In this document: piece after piece, positions 8,325 to 17,156 of the stretch
Layout of the letters: the number at the start of each line of letters is the position of its first letter
Numbering within the stretch: the first letter of the stretch is position 1
NCBI RefSeq assembly: GCF_031846485.1
Contig: NZ_JAVRHQ010000016.1
Location: 1 to 64,000, forward strand
DNA length: 64,000 bases
Direction: 5' to 3'
Origin: Autumnicola tepida
GTDB taxonomy: Bacteria; Bacteroidota; Bacteroidia; Flavobacteriales; Flavobacteriaceae
The notes under the pieces: generated by a model
Told to the model about the DNA's origin: nothing
The model's input: only the letters and a program-made list of their open reading frames with translations
Databases searched by the model: none
Program-made: the position numbers and the translations under genes

Positions 8325-9401
8325 ATGTTCAAAAGACTAATCCCTTTTTGGGTTTTGCTGTGCGTGGCATGCCAGCAGGAAAATGAAGAAAAGCAACAAT
8401 TACTTTTTAATGCCGGGGACGAAAATTTTGTTTACTCCGGAAGGTATGAACAGGTTAATGATACTGCCGTAGCCCTGTATAATTCTGCCGTATCGGTAGA
8501 AACGCAGGTAAAAGGAGATAGCGCGACCATCTACTTATCTGCTGCAAATGAACCTGCCTTTGCTGCCCTGGAACTCAATGGGGAATATATAGGCCGTTTT
8601 CGTAGTGACAGCCTGGTAAAAATTGCCCTTCCGGATAGTTCAAAATTTAATTCCCTTACTATTTACAAAGCCACTGAAGCCTCTACCGGAGATTTGATCT
8701 TCAGCGGAATAAAAGCCGGGGCAATTCAAAAAATAGATTCTGAAGACAAACCAAAGATCGAATTTATAGGAAATTCCATTACCTGTGGGATGGGAGCCGA
8801 TACTGAAGAATATCCCTGTGGTACTGAAGATTGGTATTTCCAGCACAACGCTTATCTTGCTTATGGCCCCAGGGTTGCCAGAACACTGGATGCTAATTTT
8901 GAGCTCAACTGTGTCTCGGGAATGGGAATGTACCGCAACTGGAACGATGAAGATCAACCGGTAATGGGAGATGTTTACGGGAACCTGAAATTAAATGCCG
9001 ACAGTACTAAAACTGCTCCTCCAACAGATGCTCCTGAAATTGTAAGTATTGCGCTTGGCACAAACGACCTTAGCCTGGGGGATGGAGAAAAAGAGCGTAG
9101 TGATTTTAGCAAAGACAAGTTTGTGGAGAATTACATACAGTTTGTAGAGATGATCTACAATCGCTATCCTGGGGTGAAAGTTGCCCTTTTAAGCAGCCCG
9201 ATGGTAAGTAGCGAAAACAATAACCTCTTGATGGAATCGCTTAAAGAAGTAAAAGAACATTTTCCGCAGAAGGAAATAAAAGTCTTTGAATTTGAACCCA
9301 TGACCCCGCATGGCTGTGATTCCCACCCCGATGTTGAAGACCATGAAAAAATGGCGCAGCAACTTATTCCATTTTTCAGAGAAATTTTAAAAACCACTTG
9401 A
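8325..9401 (+). CDS. CE2-like SGNH carbohydrate acetylesterase, lipoprotein
   Basis: 358 residues. The lipobox ends LCVAC, giving lipid-modified Cys16 and a cell-envelope location. Residues about 25-135 form a beta-sandwich (jelly-roll) domain and about 143-355 an SGNH hydrolase domain. Block I is IEFIGNSITCGMG with Ser151, the G-T-N-D block is near 245, and the C-terminal catalytic His lies in SHPDVEDH (His334). This jelly-roll plus SGNH order is that of family CE2 (acetyl-xylan/mannan deacetylases). In a glucomannan locus it should remove O-acetyl groups that block GH26 and GH5. It is the first gene of a pair; its stop overlaps the next start by one base, so the two esterases are translationally coupled. 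Confidence 0.87.
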   Translation: MFKRLIPFWVLLCVACQQENEEKQQLLFNAGDENFVYSGRYEQVNDTAVALYNSAVSVETQVKGDSATIYLSAANEPAFAALELNGEYIGRFRSDSLVKIALPDSSKFNSLTIYKATEASTGDLIFSGIKAGAIQKIDSEDKPKIEFIGNSITCGMGADTEEYPCGTEDWYFQHNAYLAYGPRVARTLDANFELNCVSGMGMYRNWNDEDQPVMGDVYGNLKLNADSTKTAPPTDAPEIVSIALGTNDLSLGDGEKERSDFSKDKFVENYIQFVEMIYNRYPGVKVALLSSPMVSSENNNLLMESLKEVKEHFPQKEIKVFEFEPMTPHGCDSHPDVEDHEKMAQQLIPFFREILKTT

Positions 9402-10780
9402 TGATGAAATCAAAAATTGTATTGCTCCTGGCATTAATTATTAGCTTACCAGGTTTTGCAAATATAAGCCTGCCCAAAATTTTTTCAGATAACATGGTAC
9501 TCCAACGCAACGCCAACGTAAAAATATGGGGTTGGGCAAAACCAGGGGAAGAAGTACGCATTAGCACCACCTGGGATAAAGAGGAATATACCACAAAGGC
9601 CAATAATAAAGCCCGGTGGGAAATCATCCTGAAGACACCGGGAGCTAAGGGAGTGCAGGAAATCACGATCACGGGTTATAACCAGGTAAAGCTTAAAAAT
9701 GTGTTACTTGGTGAAGTGTGGCTGGTCTCCGGCCAGTCTAACATGGAGTGGAGTGCCGGTGCAGGTATCACCAATGCTGAAGAAGCAATTGCGGGTGCTA
9801 AAAATGATAATATCAGGTTTTTTACCGTGGCGCACCGTACGGCTGAAAATATGCAACAGGATCTGGATGGAAAGTGGGTGGAGAGCACTCCTGAAACCAT
9901 GAAAAACTTCAGCGCGATCGCTTATTTCTTCGGAAAAAAAATTCAGGAGGAACTTGATGTGCCGGTTGGCCTTATTAATTCCAGCTGGGGCGGAACTCCT
10001 GCTGAAGCATGGATCCCTTCTGAAGCAATAACTACTAATGAGCGACTTACTAAAGCGGCCGCTATGCTTCCCGAAGTGGAATGGGGTCCAAAAGATCCCG
10101 GGCTCATTTACAATTCTATGATTGCCCCGCTTGCCGGCCTTAAAATTAAAGGAGTGCTGTGGTACCAGGGAGAATCTAATACCGATAATGCCGATTATTA
10201 CAAGGAAACTTTCTCTACCTTGATACAAAGCTGGCGAAAGCAGTGGGATGAAGAATTTCCCTTTTATTATGCGCAAATTGCCCCTTTTAACTATGGCGAT
10301 AATTATGCCGGGGTAAAAATAAGAAATGCCCAAAGGCAGGTGCTGGAATTGCCAAATACCGGCATGATCATGACCAGTGATGTTGGCAATATTGAAAATA
10401 TACATCCAAAGAATAAACTTGATCCCGGCTTGCGCTTTGCAAACCTTGTACTGAAAGAGGTTTATAGTAAGGATATTAAAAATGCTTACGCCCCACAATT
10501 TGAAAAAGCAGAAGTGGATGGCCGCAAAGTTAAAATTCAGTTTTCACATGCTGAAGGGCTTCATATAGATGAACAGAACAAAGATAGCCAGTTTGAAATG
10601 GCCGGGGCAAACGGGGAATTCTATCCGGCAAAGCTTAGCATAAAAAACAACATGCTTATTTTGAAATCGGCAAAAGTTAAGGAGCCAAAATTAATCAGGT
10701 ACAGTTGGGGAAACACCAGTACTTCCAACGTATTTAATGCTTCGGGCTTACCTGCTTCCAGTTTTGTTACAGAGCTATAG
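9401..10780 (+). CDS. sialate O-acetylesterase-family (SIAE-like) acetylesterase
   Basis: 459 residues with a signal peptide (residues 1-20, ending PGFA). The SASA/SGNH-type motifs are: nucleophile in LVSGQSNMEW (Ser113), SSWGGTPAEAW, GVLWYQGESN, and the acid-His region in ENIHPKNKLDPG. An N-terminal beta domain begins with the typical LPKIFSDNMVLQ. The family includes sialate esterases, but many members in plant-polysaccharide loci deacetylate xylan or mannan, and that fits here beside the CE2-like gene. ATG 9401 overlaps the upstream TGA by one base; the TTG three bases earlier is less likely. The substrate (mannan O-2/O-3 acetyl) is inferred from context. Confidence 0.88.
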   Translation: MMKSKIVLLLALIISLPGFANISLPKIFSDNMVLQRNANVKIWGWAKPGEEVRISTTWDKEEYTTKANNKARWEIILKTPGAKGVQEITITGYNQVKLKNVLLGEVWLVSGQSNMEWSAGAGITNAEEAIAGAKNDNIRFFTVAHRTAENMQQDLDGKWVESTPETMKNFSAIAYFFGKKIQEELDVPVGLINSSWGGTPAEAWIPSEAITTNERLTKAAAMLPEVEWGPKDPGLIYNSMIAPLAGLKIKGVLWYQGESNTDNADYYKETFSTLIQSWRKQWDEEFPFYYAQIAPFNYGDNYAGVKIRNAQRQVLELPNTGMIMTSDVGNIENIHPKNKLDPGLRFANLVLKEVYSKDIKNAYAPQFEKAEVDGRKVKIQFSHAEGLHIDEQNKDSQFEMAGANGEFYPAKLSIKNNMLILKSAKVKEPKLIRYSWGNTSTSNVFNASGLPASSFVTEL

Positions 10781-10805
10781 TTTTCCCGGAAGGGGAAATT
10801 CACAT

Positions 10806-10834
10806 AATTATAAGCAAGAAGATTTCTTATAATT
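10806..10834. repeat. perfect inverted repeat downstream of the esterase operon
   Basis: AATTATAAG at 10806-10814 pairs exactly with CTTATAATT at 10826-10834 across an 11-nt loop. It lies 25 bp after the esterase stop and may act as an RNA 3' stabiliser ahead of the stronger terminator at 10911-10940. Confidence 0.35.
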
Positions 10835-10910
10835 CCGTGAAAGGATCATTTCATAAATAATAGATAACGCTGATTAGTTATCCTTTTCCCGTAGAACAAT
10901 TAGAAAAAGA

Positions 10911-10940
10911 AAAACCCGGCTCAGATGAACCGGGTTTTTT
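10911..10940. terminator. bidirectional intrinsic terminator
   Basis: AAAACCCGG at 10911-10919 pairs with CCGGGTTTT from 10930, followed by a T run on the plus strand and, read from the other side, a T run on the minus strand. It sits between the convergent esterase operon (rightward) and GH3 (leftward) and should serve both. Confidence 0.88.
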
Positions 10941-10966
10941 CATGCAATATAACTAAGGCTTAATTT

Positions 10967-13279
10967 CTATTTGGTTAAACGGAAAGAGCCCTGCAAACCT
11001 TCATTGGAACTGCCCCCAACAAATACTTTAAAATCTCCAGGCTCCACCACGTATTCCCCGTTGGCATTGTAAAATCCAAGTTCTTTGGGGGTTAAGGTGA
11101 ATTGTACTGTTTTGGTAGCTCCCACAGGAATTTCCACCAGCTCAAAACCTTTAAGTTCTTTTACCGGACGTATCACGCTGGCGTATAAATCCCTAATATA
11201 AAGTTGAACTACTTCCTTACCATCGTATTTTCCAGTGTTGGTAACCTCAACACTCACATTTATCTCCCCATTAACGCTGGCTTCTTTCTTGTCAAGCTCC
11301 AGGTTGCTATATTCAAAACTTGTATAACTAAGCCCATAGCCAAATGGGTAAAGAGGTGTATTTTCTTCATCGGTATAGTGGGACCAGAAAACCATGTCAT
11401 CTGCAGCCTCATCGGGCCTTCCGGTATTTTGATGATTATAATAAACCGGTACCTGCCCAACACTTCTTGGGAAAGACATTGGTAATTTCCCGCTGGGGTT
11501 ATAATCCCCATAGAGTACCTGAGCCACTGCATTACCGGTTTCAGTCCCTAAATGCCATGCTTCCACGATTGCAGGAACATTTTCTGCAGCCCAGTCTATG
11601 GCCAAAGGTCGGCCATTGTTAAGCACCAGTACAAGATTTTTATTGGCTTCGTAAACTTTTTCCAGCAATTCCTGTTGTACTCCCGGCAGGTCCAGGTTGG
11701 TACGGCTTCTTCCTTCCCCGCTCTGGAAGCCATGTTCTCCGGCCACCATTACCACAACATCTGCATCCCTGGCAGCTTCTACTGCCGCATCAAATCCACT
11801 TTTATCTGTAGTATTGAAATTAAGTTCGTTAATAAAGGTAACCCTTCCGTTTACCAAATCTGCCCCTTTTTCAAAAACCAGCTCATTGCCTTCATACTTT
11901 TGCATTCCTTCAAGTACAGAAACCGCTGTATTATCATCGGAAGCAATTCTCCAGCTTCCAAGAGGGCTGTTTTTATCGTTTGCGAGTGCGCCGATTACAG
12001 CAATTTTCTGCCCTTGCTTTTTAAGCGGCAGTAAATTGTTTTCATTCTTCAAAAGAACGATAGATTTTTTGGCCATATCCAGAACTGCTTCATGATGAGC
12101 CGGATTACCAACAACCTCTTTCTCCCTTTCTTCGTCAAGATATTTATAAGGATCATCAAAAAGGCCCAGTTCAAACTTTACCCTTAAAATTCTTCTTACC
12201 GCATCATCAATAAGCGCTTCATCAAGCTTGCCTTCTTTTACCAGGGAAACAAGTTCATTTACATAGGCATAGGCCTCCATATCCATATCTACCCCGGCTT
12301 CAACAGCTTTTTTGGCTGCCATCTTCCTGTTTTCTGTATATCCATGCATGGTCATCTCTTCTATAGAGGCATAATCTGAAATTACGAAGCCCTCAAAGCC
12401 CCAGTCCTGTTTCAGGATATCTCTTAGAAGATGTTCACTGCCTGTTACAGGAACTCCGTTAAGCACATTAAAACCATTCATAAAAGTCTTTACCCCGGCT
12501 TCTTCTGCAGCTTTAAAAGGAGGCAAAACAACATTGTGAAGAGTCACGGTGCCAATATCTGCTTTGTTATATTCCCTTCCTCCTTCAGCAAAACCATAAC
12601 CTGCAAAATGTTTTGCAGTTGCGGCAATGGTAAGAGGATTGGAAAGATCTTCTCCCTGGAAACCTTTTACCCTGGCGGCGGCGATTTTACTGCCCAGGTA
12701 AGGATCTTCCCCGGCTCCTTCCATAACCCTGCCCCAGCGAGGGTCGCGGGAAATATCTACCATTGGCGCAAAAGTCCAGTTAATGCCAGATGCAGCAGCC
12801 TCTGCCGCGGCAACTTCAGAAGATTTTCTTATGGCTTCCAAATCCCAGCTGGCTGCTTCGGCTAAAGGAATAGGGCTTAAAGTTTTATACCCATGTATAA
12901 CATCAAAACCTATTATAAGAGGGATACCAAGACGGGTTTCATTAACCACAATTTCCTGTACTGCCCTTACCTGTTTTACTCCGCGCACGGTTAACATGGA
13001 ACCTACCAGGCCATTCCTGAGATCCTGATATTTTTCCTCTGCGCTTCCATTTTCAGGAGGTGGACCGGTAACTTCCCAGAACCCATTGTACTGGTTCATC
13101 TGGCCTACCTTTTCTTCCAGCGTCATAATATTTAAAAGGGAGTCTATTTTTTTGGATATGGTATCCTGTTCAAAAGTTAAAGTTTCCATTGGAAATTCTG
13201 TTCTTCTATTATAATTACTAAAACCAAGCATACCCACTGTACAAAGAATTAGAAGGGGAAAAGCAATTATTTTTTTCAT
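10967..13279 (-). CDS. GH3 beta-glucosidase (BglX-like)
   Basis: 770 residues, exported (signal peptide about 1-22). GH3 N-domain motifs: MVDISRDPRWGRVMEG at about 173, AATAKHFAGYG at about 219, and nucleophile Asp302 in GFVISDYAS. The C-domain supplies the acid/base Glu522 in SGEGRSR. The protein ends with a fibronectin-III-like domain (about 680-770, LKGFELVEIPVGATKTVQF), as in BglX. It would cleave terminal beta-glucosyl residues from cello- or gluco-manno-oligosaccharides. It lies 196 bp downstream of the GH26 gene in the same direction and is probably the last member of the leftward mannan operon or a separately driven partner. A xylosidase activity cannot be excluded from sequence alone. 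Confidence 0.92.
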   Translation of the reverse strand: MKKIIAFPLLILCTVGMLGFSNYNRRTEFPMETLTFEQDTISKKIDSLLNIMTLEEKVGQMNQYNGFWEVTGPPPENGSAEEKYQDLRNGLVGSMLTVRGVKQVRAVQEIVVNETRLGIPLIIGFDVIHGYKTLSPIPLAEAASWDLEAIRKSSEVAAAEAAASGINWTFAPMVDISRDPRWGRVMEGAGEDPYLGSKIAAARVKGFQGEDLSNPLTIAATAKHFAGYGFAEGGREYNKADIGTVTLHNVVLPPFKAAEEAGVKTFMNGFNVLNGVPVTGSEHLLRDILKQDWGFEGFVISDYASIEEMTMHGYTENRKMAAKKAVEAGVDMDMEAYAYVNELVSLVKEGKLDEALIDDAVRRILRVKFELGLFDDPYKYLDEEREKEVVGNPAHHEAVLDMAKKSIVLLKNENNLLPLKKQGQKIAVIGALANDKNSPLGSWRIASDDNTAVSVLEGMQKYEGNELVFEKGADLVNGRVTFINELNFNTTDKSGFDAAVEAARDADVVVMVAGEHGFQSGEGRSRTNLDLPGVQQELLEKVYEANKNLVLVLNNGRPLAIDWAAENVPAIVEAWHLGTETGNAVAQVLYGDYNPSGKLPMSFPRSVGQVPVYYNHQNTGRPDEAADDMVFWSHYTDEENTPLYPFGYGLSYTSFEYSNLELDKKEASVNGEINVSVEVTNTGKYDGKEVVQLYIRDLYASVIRPVKELKGFELVEIPVGATKTVQFTLTPKELGFYNANGEYVVEPGDFKVFVGGSSNEGLQGSFRLTK

Positions 13280-13475
13280 GCTGCTTTTTGTTTTGAATTG
13301 TTATACTATTTCTATTTTAGATTCCTGCCCGCAAATAGTCACTTAAGCTTTCTGAAGTTATTCCATCTTTCAGAAAAATTTAAACCTGCACTAATTGCCG
13401 TTTTGCTTTACTTTACCAAACCTGAGTTGGCAGGAAACCTGGGAGCTTTAAACATCATTTTGACTTTCAAGACGA

Positions 13476-14768
13476 CTAGTTCCCTGAAGGCAATTCATAC
13501 ATATCTGGTAAATCATCTGCAAGAAGAATTTCATCATTGGCTATAAAATCCATAAAATCATCCTCTCCCTCCATTCCTGGTACCGGAACAGCATAGGAAT
13601 CTGAATAATTCTGCCAAAACATCATAAAGCCAATATTTATATTATTGTTTGTTAGCAGATTGTAAATATTTTCAGAATAAAAATCTGGCGCAAGTGCAGT
13701 TTCCCCGGGGGTAACAAAATAGCCCGTTTCTGTAAGCGCAGCCACTTTAAACCTTTCTTTAGCCAAATCTGAAACTACCTGTAATTTTTGATTTGCTATT
13801 GCTATCCTGGAACCGTCCTGAGGAGAAATATCTCCATAGTTATCCATTCCTAAAATATCCACATATTCATCCCCGGGATATCTTTCCAGATAACCAGATG
13901 TTGTGGTGTAACTATTATCTGGCGCAAAGGCATATAAAATATTATGCACGCCTTTCTCGTCTCTTAAATAATCTACGGTAAAACGCCACATGCTTTTGAA
14001 CTCTTCCGGTGTACTCCATGCAGCTCCCCACCAGAAGAAATCTTTCTCAAATTCCTGGAAAGGACGAAAAATTATCGGGATAAGATTCCCATCGTCCCCG
14101 GTAAGATTATTTGCCACTTCAGCAATTTTATCCAGCTTTCCTTTGTAATAATCATGATTTGCACCGCCCGGAAGAATACTTCTAAAAGCATTGTTTTTCT
14201 GGAATTCCGTCATCTCATCAGTATAAAAAGTTTCCCCTTCATAAGGTTCCCTGAGGTGCCAGGTAAAAGCATTCACCATTCCTTTACTATAGGCTTCCTT
14301 TACATCTGCAATAATGGTTTGCTCCTGCTGGTAAAACCAGTTGGAAGTTTCGCCGCTATTGTTATCATCTGTAATAAACATAAAATCTGAACCCAACATG
14401 CCCGGGTCACTGCTGGTTAATTTTTTAAAATCTGAAAAACCATCATTGTTTCCATAAAAGGCGTTAAAAGCATCCTGCTGCCCCACGATAAACTGCGTAT
14501 CAGAAATTGCTTTTAAATTGTAGAACAAAGCAACGGTTTCTTCAGTAGCTGAAGCATCTACCATATAGCCCCTGGTTTCCCCGGGAGCAAAGGCATAGGT
14601 TTCCGGAGTTTCTTCTTCCGGCTCTTCCGGCTCTTCTGGTTCTTCCGGCTGCTCTGGCTCAGGATCTGGTGTTTGCTCTACAGGATCTGGATTTTCAATA
14701 TCATCAGAACTACAGCCTGTGGAAAAAACCACTGCGGCCATTAATAACAAATAGCTTAACTTCTTCAT
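13476..14768 (-). CDS. GH26 endo-beta-1,4-mannanase, lipoprotein with acidic linker
   Basis: 430 residues from the ATG at 14768, which gives a proper lipoprotein signal (FSTGC, Cys19); a longer frame upstream adds only 19 unlikely residues. Residues 28-56 are a P/E-rich spacer (repeated E-E-P), placing the catalytic domain away from the membrane. GH26 landmarks: acid/base Glu239 in FRPFQEFEKDFFWWG and nucleophile Glu347 in ALTETGY, with YVDILGMDNYG between. The residue before the acid/base is Gln where GH26 enzymes normally have His, an unusual substitution. It starts 5 bp after the epimerase stop, so it belongs to the same operon. Likely a surface or periplasmic mannanase on decorated mannan. 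Confidence 0.9.
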   Translation of the reverse strand: MKKLSYLLLMAAVVFSTGCSSDDIENPDPVEQTPDPEPEQPEEPEEPEEPEEETPETYAFAPGETRGYMVDASATEETVALFYNLKAISDTQFIVGQQDAFNAFYGNNDGFSDFKKLTSSDPGMLGSDFMFITDDNNSGETSNWFYQQEQTIIADVKEAYSKGMVNAFTWHLREPYEGETFYTDEMTEFQKNNAFRSILPGGANHDYYKGKLDKIAEVANNLTGDDGNLIPIIFRPFQEFEKDFFWWGAAWSTPEEFKSMWRFTVDYLRDEKGVHNILYAFAPDNSYTTTSGYLERYPGDEYVDILGMDNYGDISPQDGSRIAIANQKLQVVSDLAKERFKVAALTETGYFVTPGETALAPDFYSENIYNLLTNNNINIGFMMFWQNYSDSYAVPVPGMEGEDDFMDFIANDEILLADDLPDMYELPSGN

Positions 14769-14773
14769 AATTA

Positions 14774-15961
14774 TTATTTTAAAAACATCATACAAGCCCT
14801 TGAGTTGTGGTAAGGGGCTTTCCACATACTTACTTTATCTTCTTCGGGATAAGGCACATGATCATCATCTACCCTAAAATGCCATTCCCCATTTTCGTGA
14901 TCTATAAGGTAGTTTTTGCTATAATCCCAGATATCATAAATAGCTTCTTCAAACTGGGAATCCTGTTCAAGCCGGTTTGCAAATTCAAGCCCTACCATAG
15001 CTTCCATTTGCGGCCACCAATGCCGGTCTTTATCCAGCGCTCCTGAATCTACATTTATCTCATTATATACCCCACCGCCTTTCACATAAGCTTCTTTAAG
15101 AAAAACCTTAGCCACATTCACTGCAATTTCGCCGGCTCTTTTAAGAAGTTTGGGATTGTCTAAGGGTTTAACAGCTTCAATAATCAGCCAAACCGCTTCA
15201 ATATCATGCCCGTAGGAAATAATATTATTCGTGCTATTCCATTCTTCATTAAAAAAGAGATGAAAGTGATCCTGATTATCATTCAGGAATTTATTCATAA
15301 ATAAAAGCACCAGGTTTTCCAGCGCCTCTTCCACCCTTTTACTGGAAGTAATCTCAAAAAGGCTGGTGTAAGCTTCAAGAATATGCAAATGCGTATTCAT
15401 TGTTTTTGCTGAATTGTCCTCCTTTTCACTTAAACGTACATCTTCAATTGGAGACCAATCTGCCTTAAAAGCTTCAAGGTAGCCATTATTTTTAGGATCC
15501 CTGCCATGGTTTTCTATAAGCCCGAAGAGCGATAATGCCCATTTTTTAGCCTCCTCATTTCCCGAAAGTTTATAATATTCTGAAAGGGCATAGACGGCAA
15601 ACGCCTGCGCATATATCTGTTTCCTGGTGTTTAACGGGTTTCCAAGATGGTCCAGCTCCCAGAAAACTCCTCCATTTTTTTTATCCTGAAAAAAATCTTT
15701 TAGGTAATTATAAGCCCTTTCCGCATATTCAAGCGTGCTTTTATCATTTTTGAAATTGCCAATAGCCGAGAAAGTCCATAGCAGCCGGGTATTAAGAATA
15801 ATTCCTTTAGGAGCATTTGGCACCAGCTTATTATAGTGGTCCCGTTTTCCAACAAAACCACCATATTCTTCATCTATACTGAATTTTTGCCAAAATGCCT
15901 GAATGTTATCCAGCTCTTCTGATAATTCCTTTTTTAATATTTCGCGGGAGCTTACCTGCAT
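14774..15961 (-). CDS. AGE-family epimerase, probable mannobiose (cellobiose) 2-epimerase
   Basis: 395 residues, no signal peptide, cytosolic. It is an (alpha/alpha)6-barrel of the N-acylglucosamine/cellobiose 2-epimerase family. Candidate catalytic residues: Arg59 (LNTRLLWTF), His191/His193 (NTHLHILEA), His252 (SYGHDIEAVW) and His385 (MWKAPYHNSRA). Cellobiose 2-epimerases usually have 390-410 residues. Its start overlaps the stop of the GH130 gene by one base. Adjacent epimerase plus GH130_1 is the established Bacteroidota mannan route in which mannobiose becomes mannosylglucose, then is phosphorolysed. Mannobiose 2-epimerase is therefore the best call; activity on cellobiose is also possible. 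Confidence 0.9.
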   Translation of the reverse strand: MQVSSREILKKELSEELDNIQAFWQKFSIDEEYGGFVGKRDHYNKLVPNAPKGIILNTRLLWTFSAIGNFKNDKSTLEYAERAYNYLKDFFQDKKNGGVFWELDHLGNPLNTRKQIYAQAFAVYALSEYYKLSGNEEAKKWALSLFGLIENHGRDPKNNGYLEAFKADWSPIEDVRLSEKEDNSAKTMNTHLHILEAYTSLFEITSSKRVEEALENLVLLFMNKFLNDNQDHFHLFFNEEWNSTNNIISYGHDIEAVWLIIEAVKPLDNPKLLKRAGEIAVNVAKVFLKEAYVKGGGVYNEINVDSGALDKDRHWWPQMEAMVGLEFANRLEQDSQFEEAIYDIWDYSKNYLIDHENGEWHFRVDDDHVPYPEEDKVSMWKAPYHNSRACMMFLK

Positions 15962-17151
15962 TACTTTAATTCCTGATTTTTATTAACCTGTTTAATGATA
16001 TTCTGAACTGAAGCCGCGGAAGTGAATTCATCCTGCGGAGTATTCTTTACATAATCCACCAGTTTTTGAACGGAAGAAACCGCAACGTGAGACCGGGTAT
16101 CGGATGATGCATAATAAATAAAAACTTTACCATCTTCATCTGCAATCCAGCCGTTTCCAAAAAGAACGTTTGGTACATCCCCAACGGTTTCCTGGTAATT
16201 AGGCGCCATAAAATAACCTGCAGGCTGATAAATAACTTTAGAAATATCCTGAAGGTCTGTCATAAAAAGATACAGGGTATAACGCAGTCCGCCTGCGGTA
16301 TTCCTTACCCCGTGGGCAAGGTGCAACCAGCCATCTTCAGTTTTAATTGGAGCGGGGCCAAGTCCGTTTTTCATCTCATAGATAGTATGATAGGCCTTAT
16401 GATTGATGATTTTTTCGTCTTCCAGCACAGGATTCTGCAGGTCTTTTACATAGCCAAGGCCTATACCACCACCTTTTCCAACTTCAATAAACCCATCCTG
16501 CGGCCTGGTGTAAAGCGCGTATTTCCCATCAACAAATTCAGGGTGCAATACCACATTTCTCTGCTGTCCCGAATTGGAAATTAAATCTGGAAGTCGCTCC
16601 CAGTTCACTAAATCTTTGGTACGGGCTATGCCGGCGTTGGCCACTGCAGCAGTAGTATCCTCAGGCCTGCTTTTATCTTTTCTTTCTGTACAAAAAACAC
16701 CATATATCCAGCCATCTTCATGCCTGGTAAGGCGCATATCGTACACGTTGGTATCTGGTTCTTCTGTTTGAGGAAGCACTACAGGTTTTTCCCAAAATTG
16801 AAAATTATCTACTCCGTTTGGGCTTTCGGCAATCGCAAAGAATGATTTACGGTCGTTCCCTTCTACCCTAACGGCCAGTACATAATTGTCATTCCACTTC
16901 ATAGCACCGGGATTAAAGGCAGCGTTTATCCCAATTCTTTCCAGTCCCAGCGGATTGGTTTCAGCATTAAAATCATATCTCCATTCCAGCGGGGCATGTT
17001 TTGCGGTAACCACAGGGTTCTCATACCTTTCATATATACCGTTAGAAAAATTTTCCGGCTGGTTTTTCTTTTCAATTAGTTCCTTATGATTTTTCATGAG
17101 GCTATCGTAGCCTGGTATTTTGGATATCTCCTTTTGTTCTTTTAAATCCAT
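15961..17151 (-). CDS. GH130 4-O-beta-D-mannosyl-D-glucose phosphorylase
   Basis: 396 residues, no signal peptide. A five-bladed beta-propeller with the GH130 signature NVYDMRLTRHEDGWIYG (Asp138 as proton donor), the preceding NPGAMKWNDNYVLAVRVEG, and the phosphate-binding basic residues around RNVVLHPEF and LHLAHGVRN. The length and N-terminal helix match the GH130_1 mannosylglucose phosphorylases, which release mannose-1-phosphate and glucose in the cytosol. It lies between the SSS transporter (5-bp gap) and the mannobiose 2-epimerase (1-bp overlap), so import, epimerisation and phosphorolysis are encoded together. Mannose-1-phosphate saves ATP. The specificity rests on family knowledge plus context. 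Confidence 0.92.
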   Translation of the reverse strand: MDLKEQKEISKIPGYDSLMKNHKELIEKKNQPENFSNGIYERYENPVVTAKHAPLEWRYDFNAETNPLGLERIGINAAFNPGAMKWNDNYVLAVRVEGNDRKSFFAIAESPNGVDNFQFWEKPVVLPQTEEPDTNVYDMRLTRHEDGWIYGVFCTERKDKSRPEDTTAAVANAGIARTKDLVNWERLPDLISNSGQQRNVVLHPEFVDGKYALYTRPQDGFIEVGKGGGIGLGYVKDLQNPVLEDEKIINHKAYHTIYEMKNGLGPAPIKTEDGWLHLAHGVRNTAGGLRYTLYLFMTDLQDISKVIYQPAGYFMAPNYQETVGDVPNVLFGNGWIADEDGKVFIYYASSDTRSHVAVSSVQKLVDYVKNTPQDEFTSAASVQNIIKQVNKNQELK

Positions 17152-17156
17152 CCTTG

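Noticed and set aside
9704..10498. Long leftward open frame of 264 codons inside the SIAE-like gene
   Set aside because: It is fully antisense to a well-supported esterase, and its protein has no recognisable domain; it is a shadow of the opposite strand's codon bias.
11552..12034. Rightward 160-codon frame inside GH3
   Set aside because: Antisense to the conserved GH3 C-domain, rich in Ser/Phe/Cys and without domain or start signals.
14600..14660. Tandem CTCTTCCGG-type repeats considered as a CRISPR-like or phase-variation array
   Set aside because: They are in-frame codons for the Pro/Glu linker of the GH26 lipoprotein; no spacers, and imperfect units.
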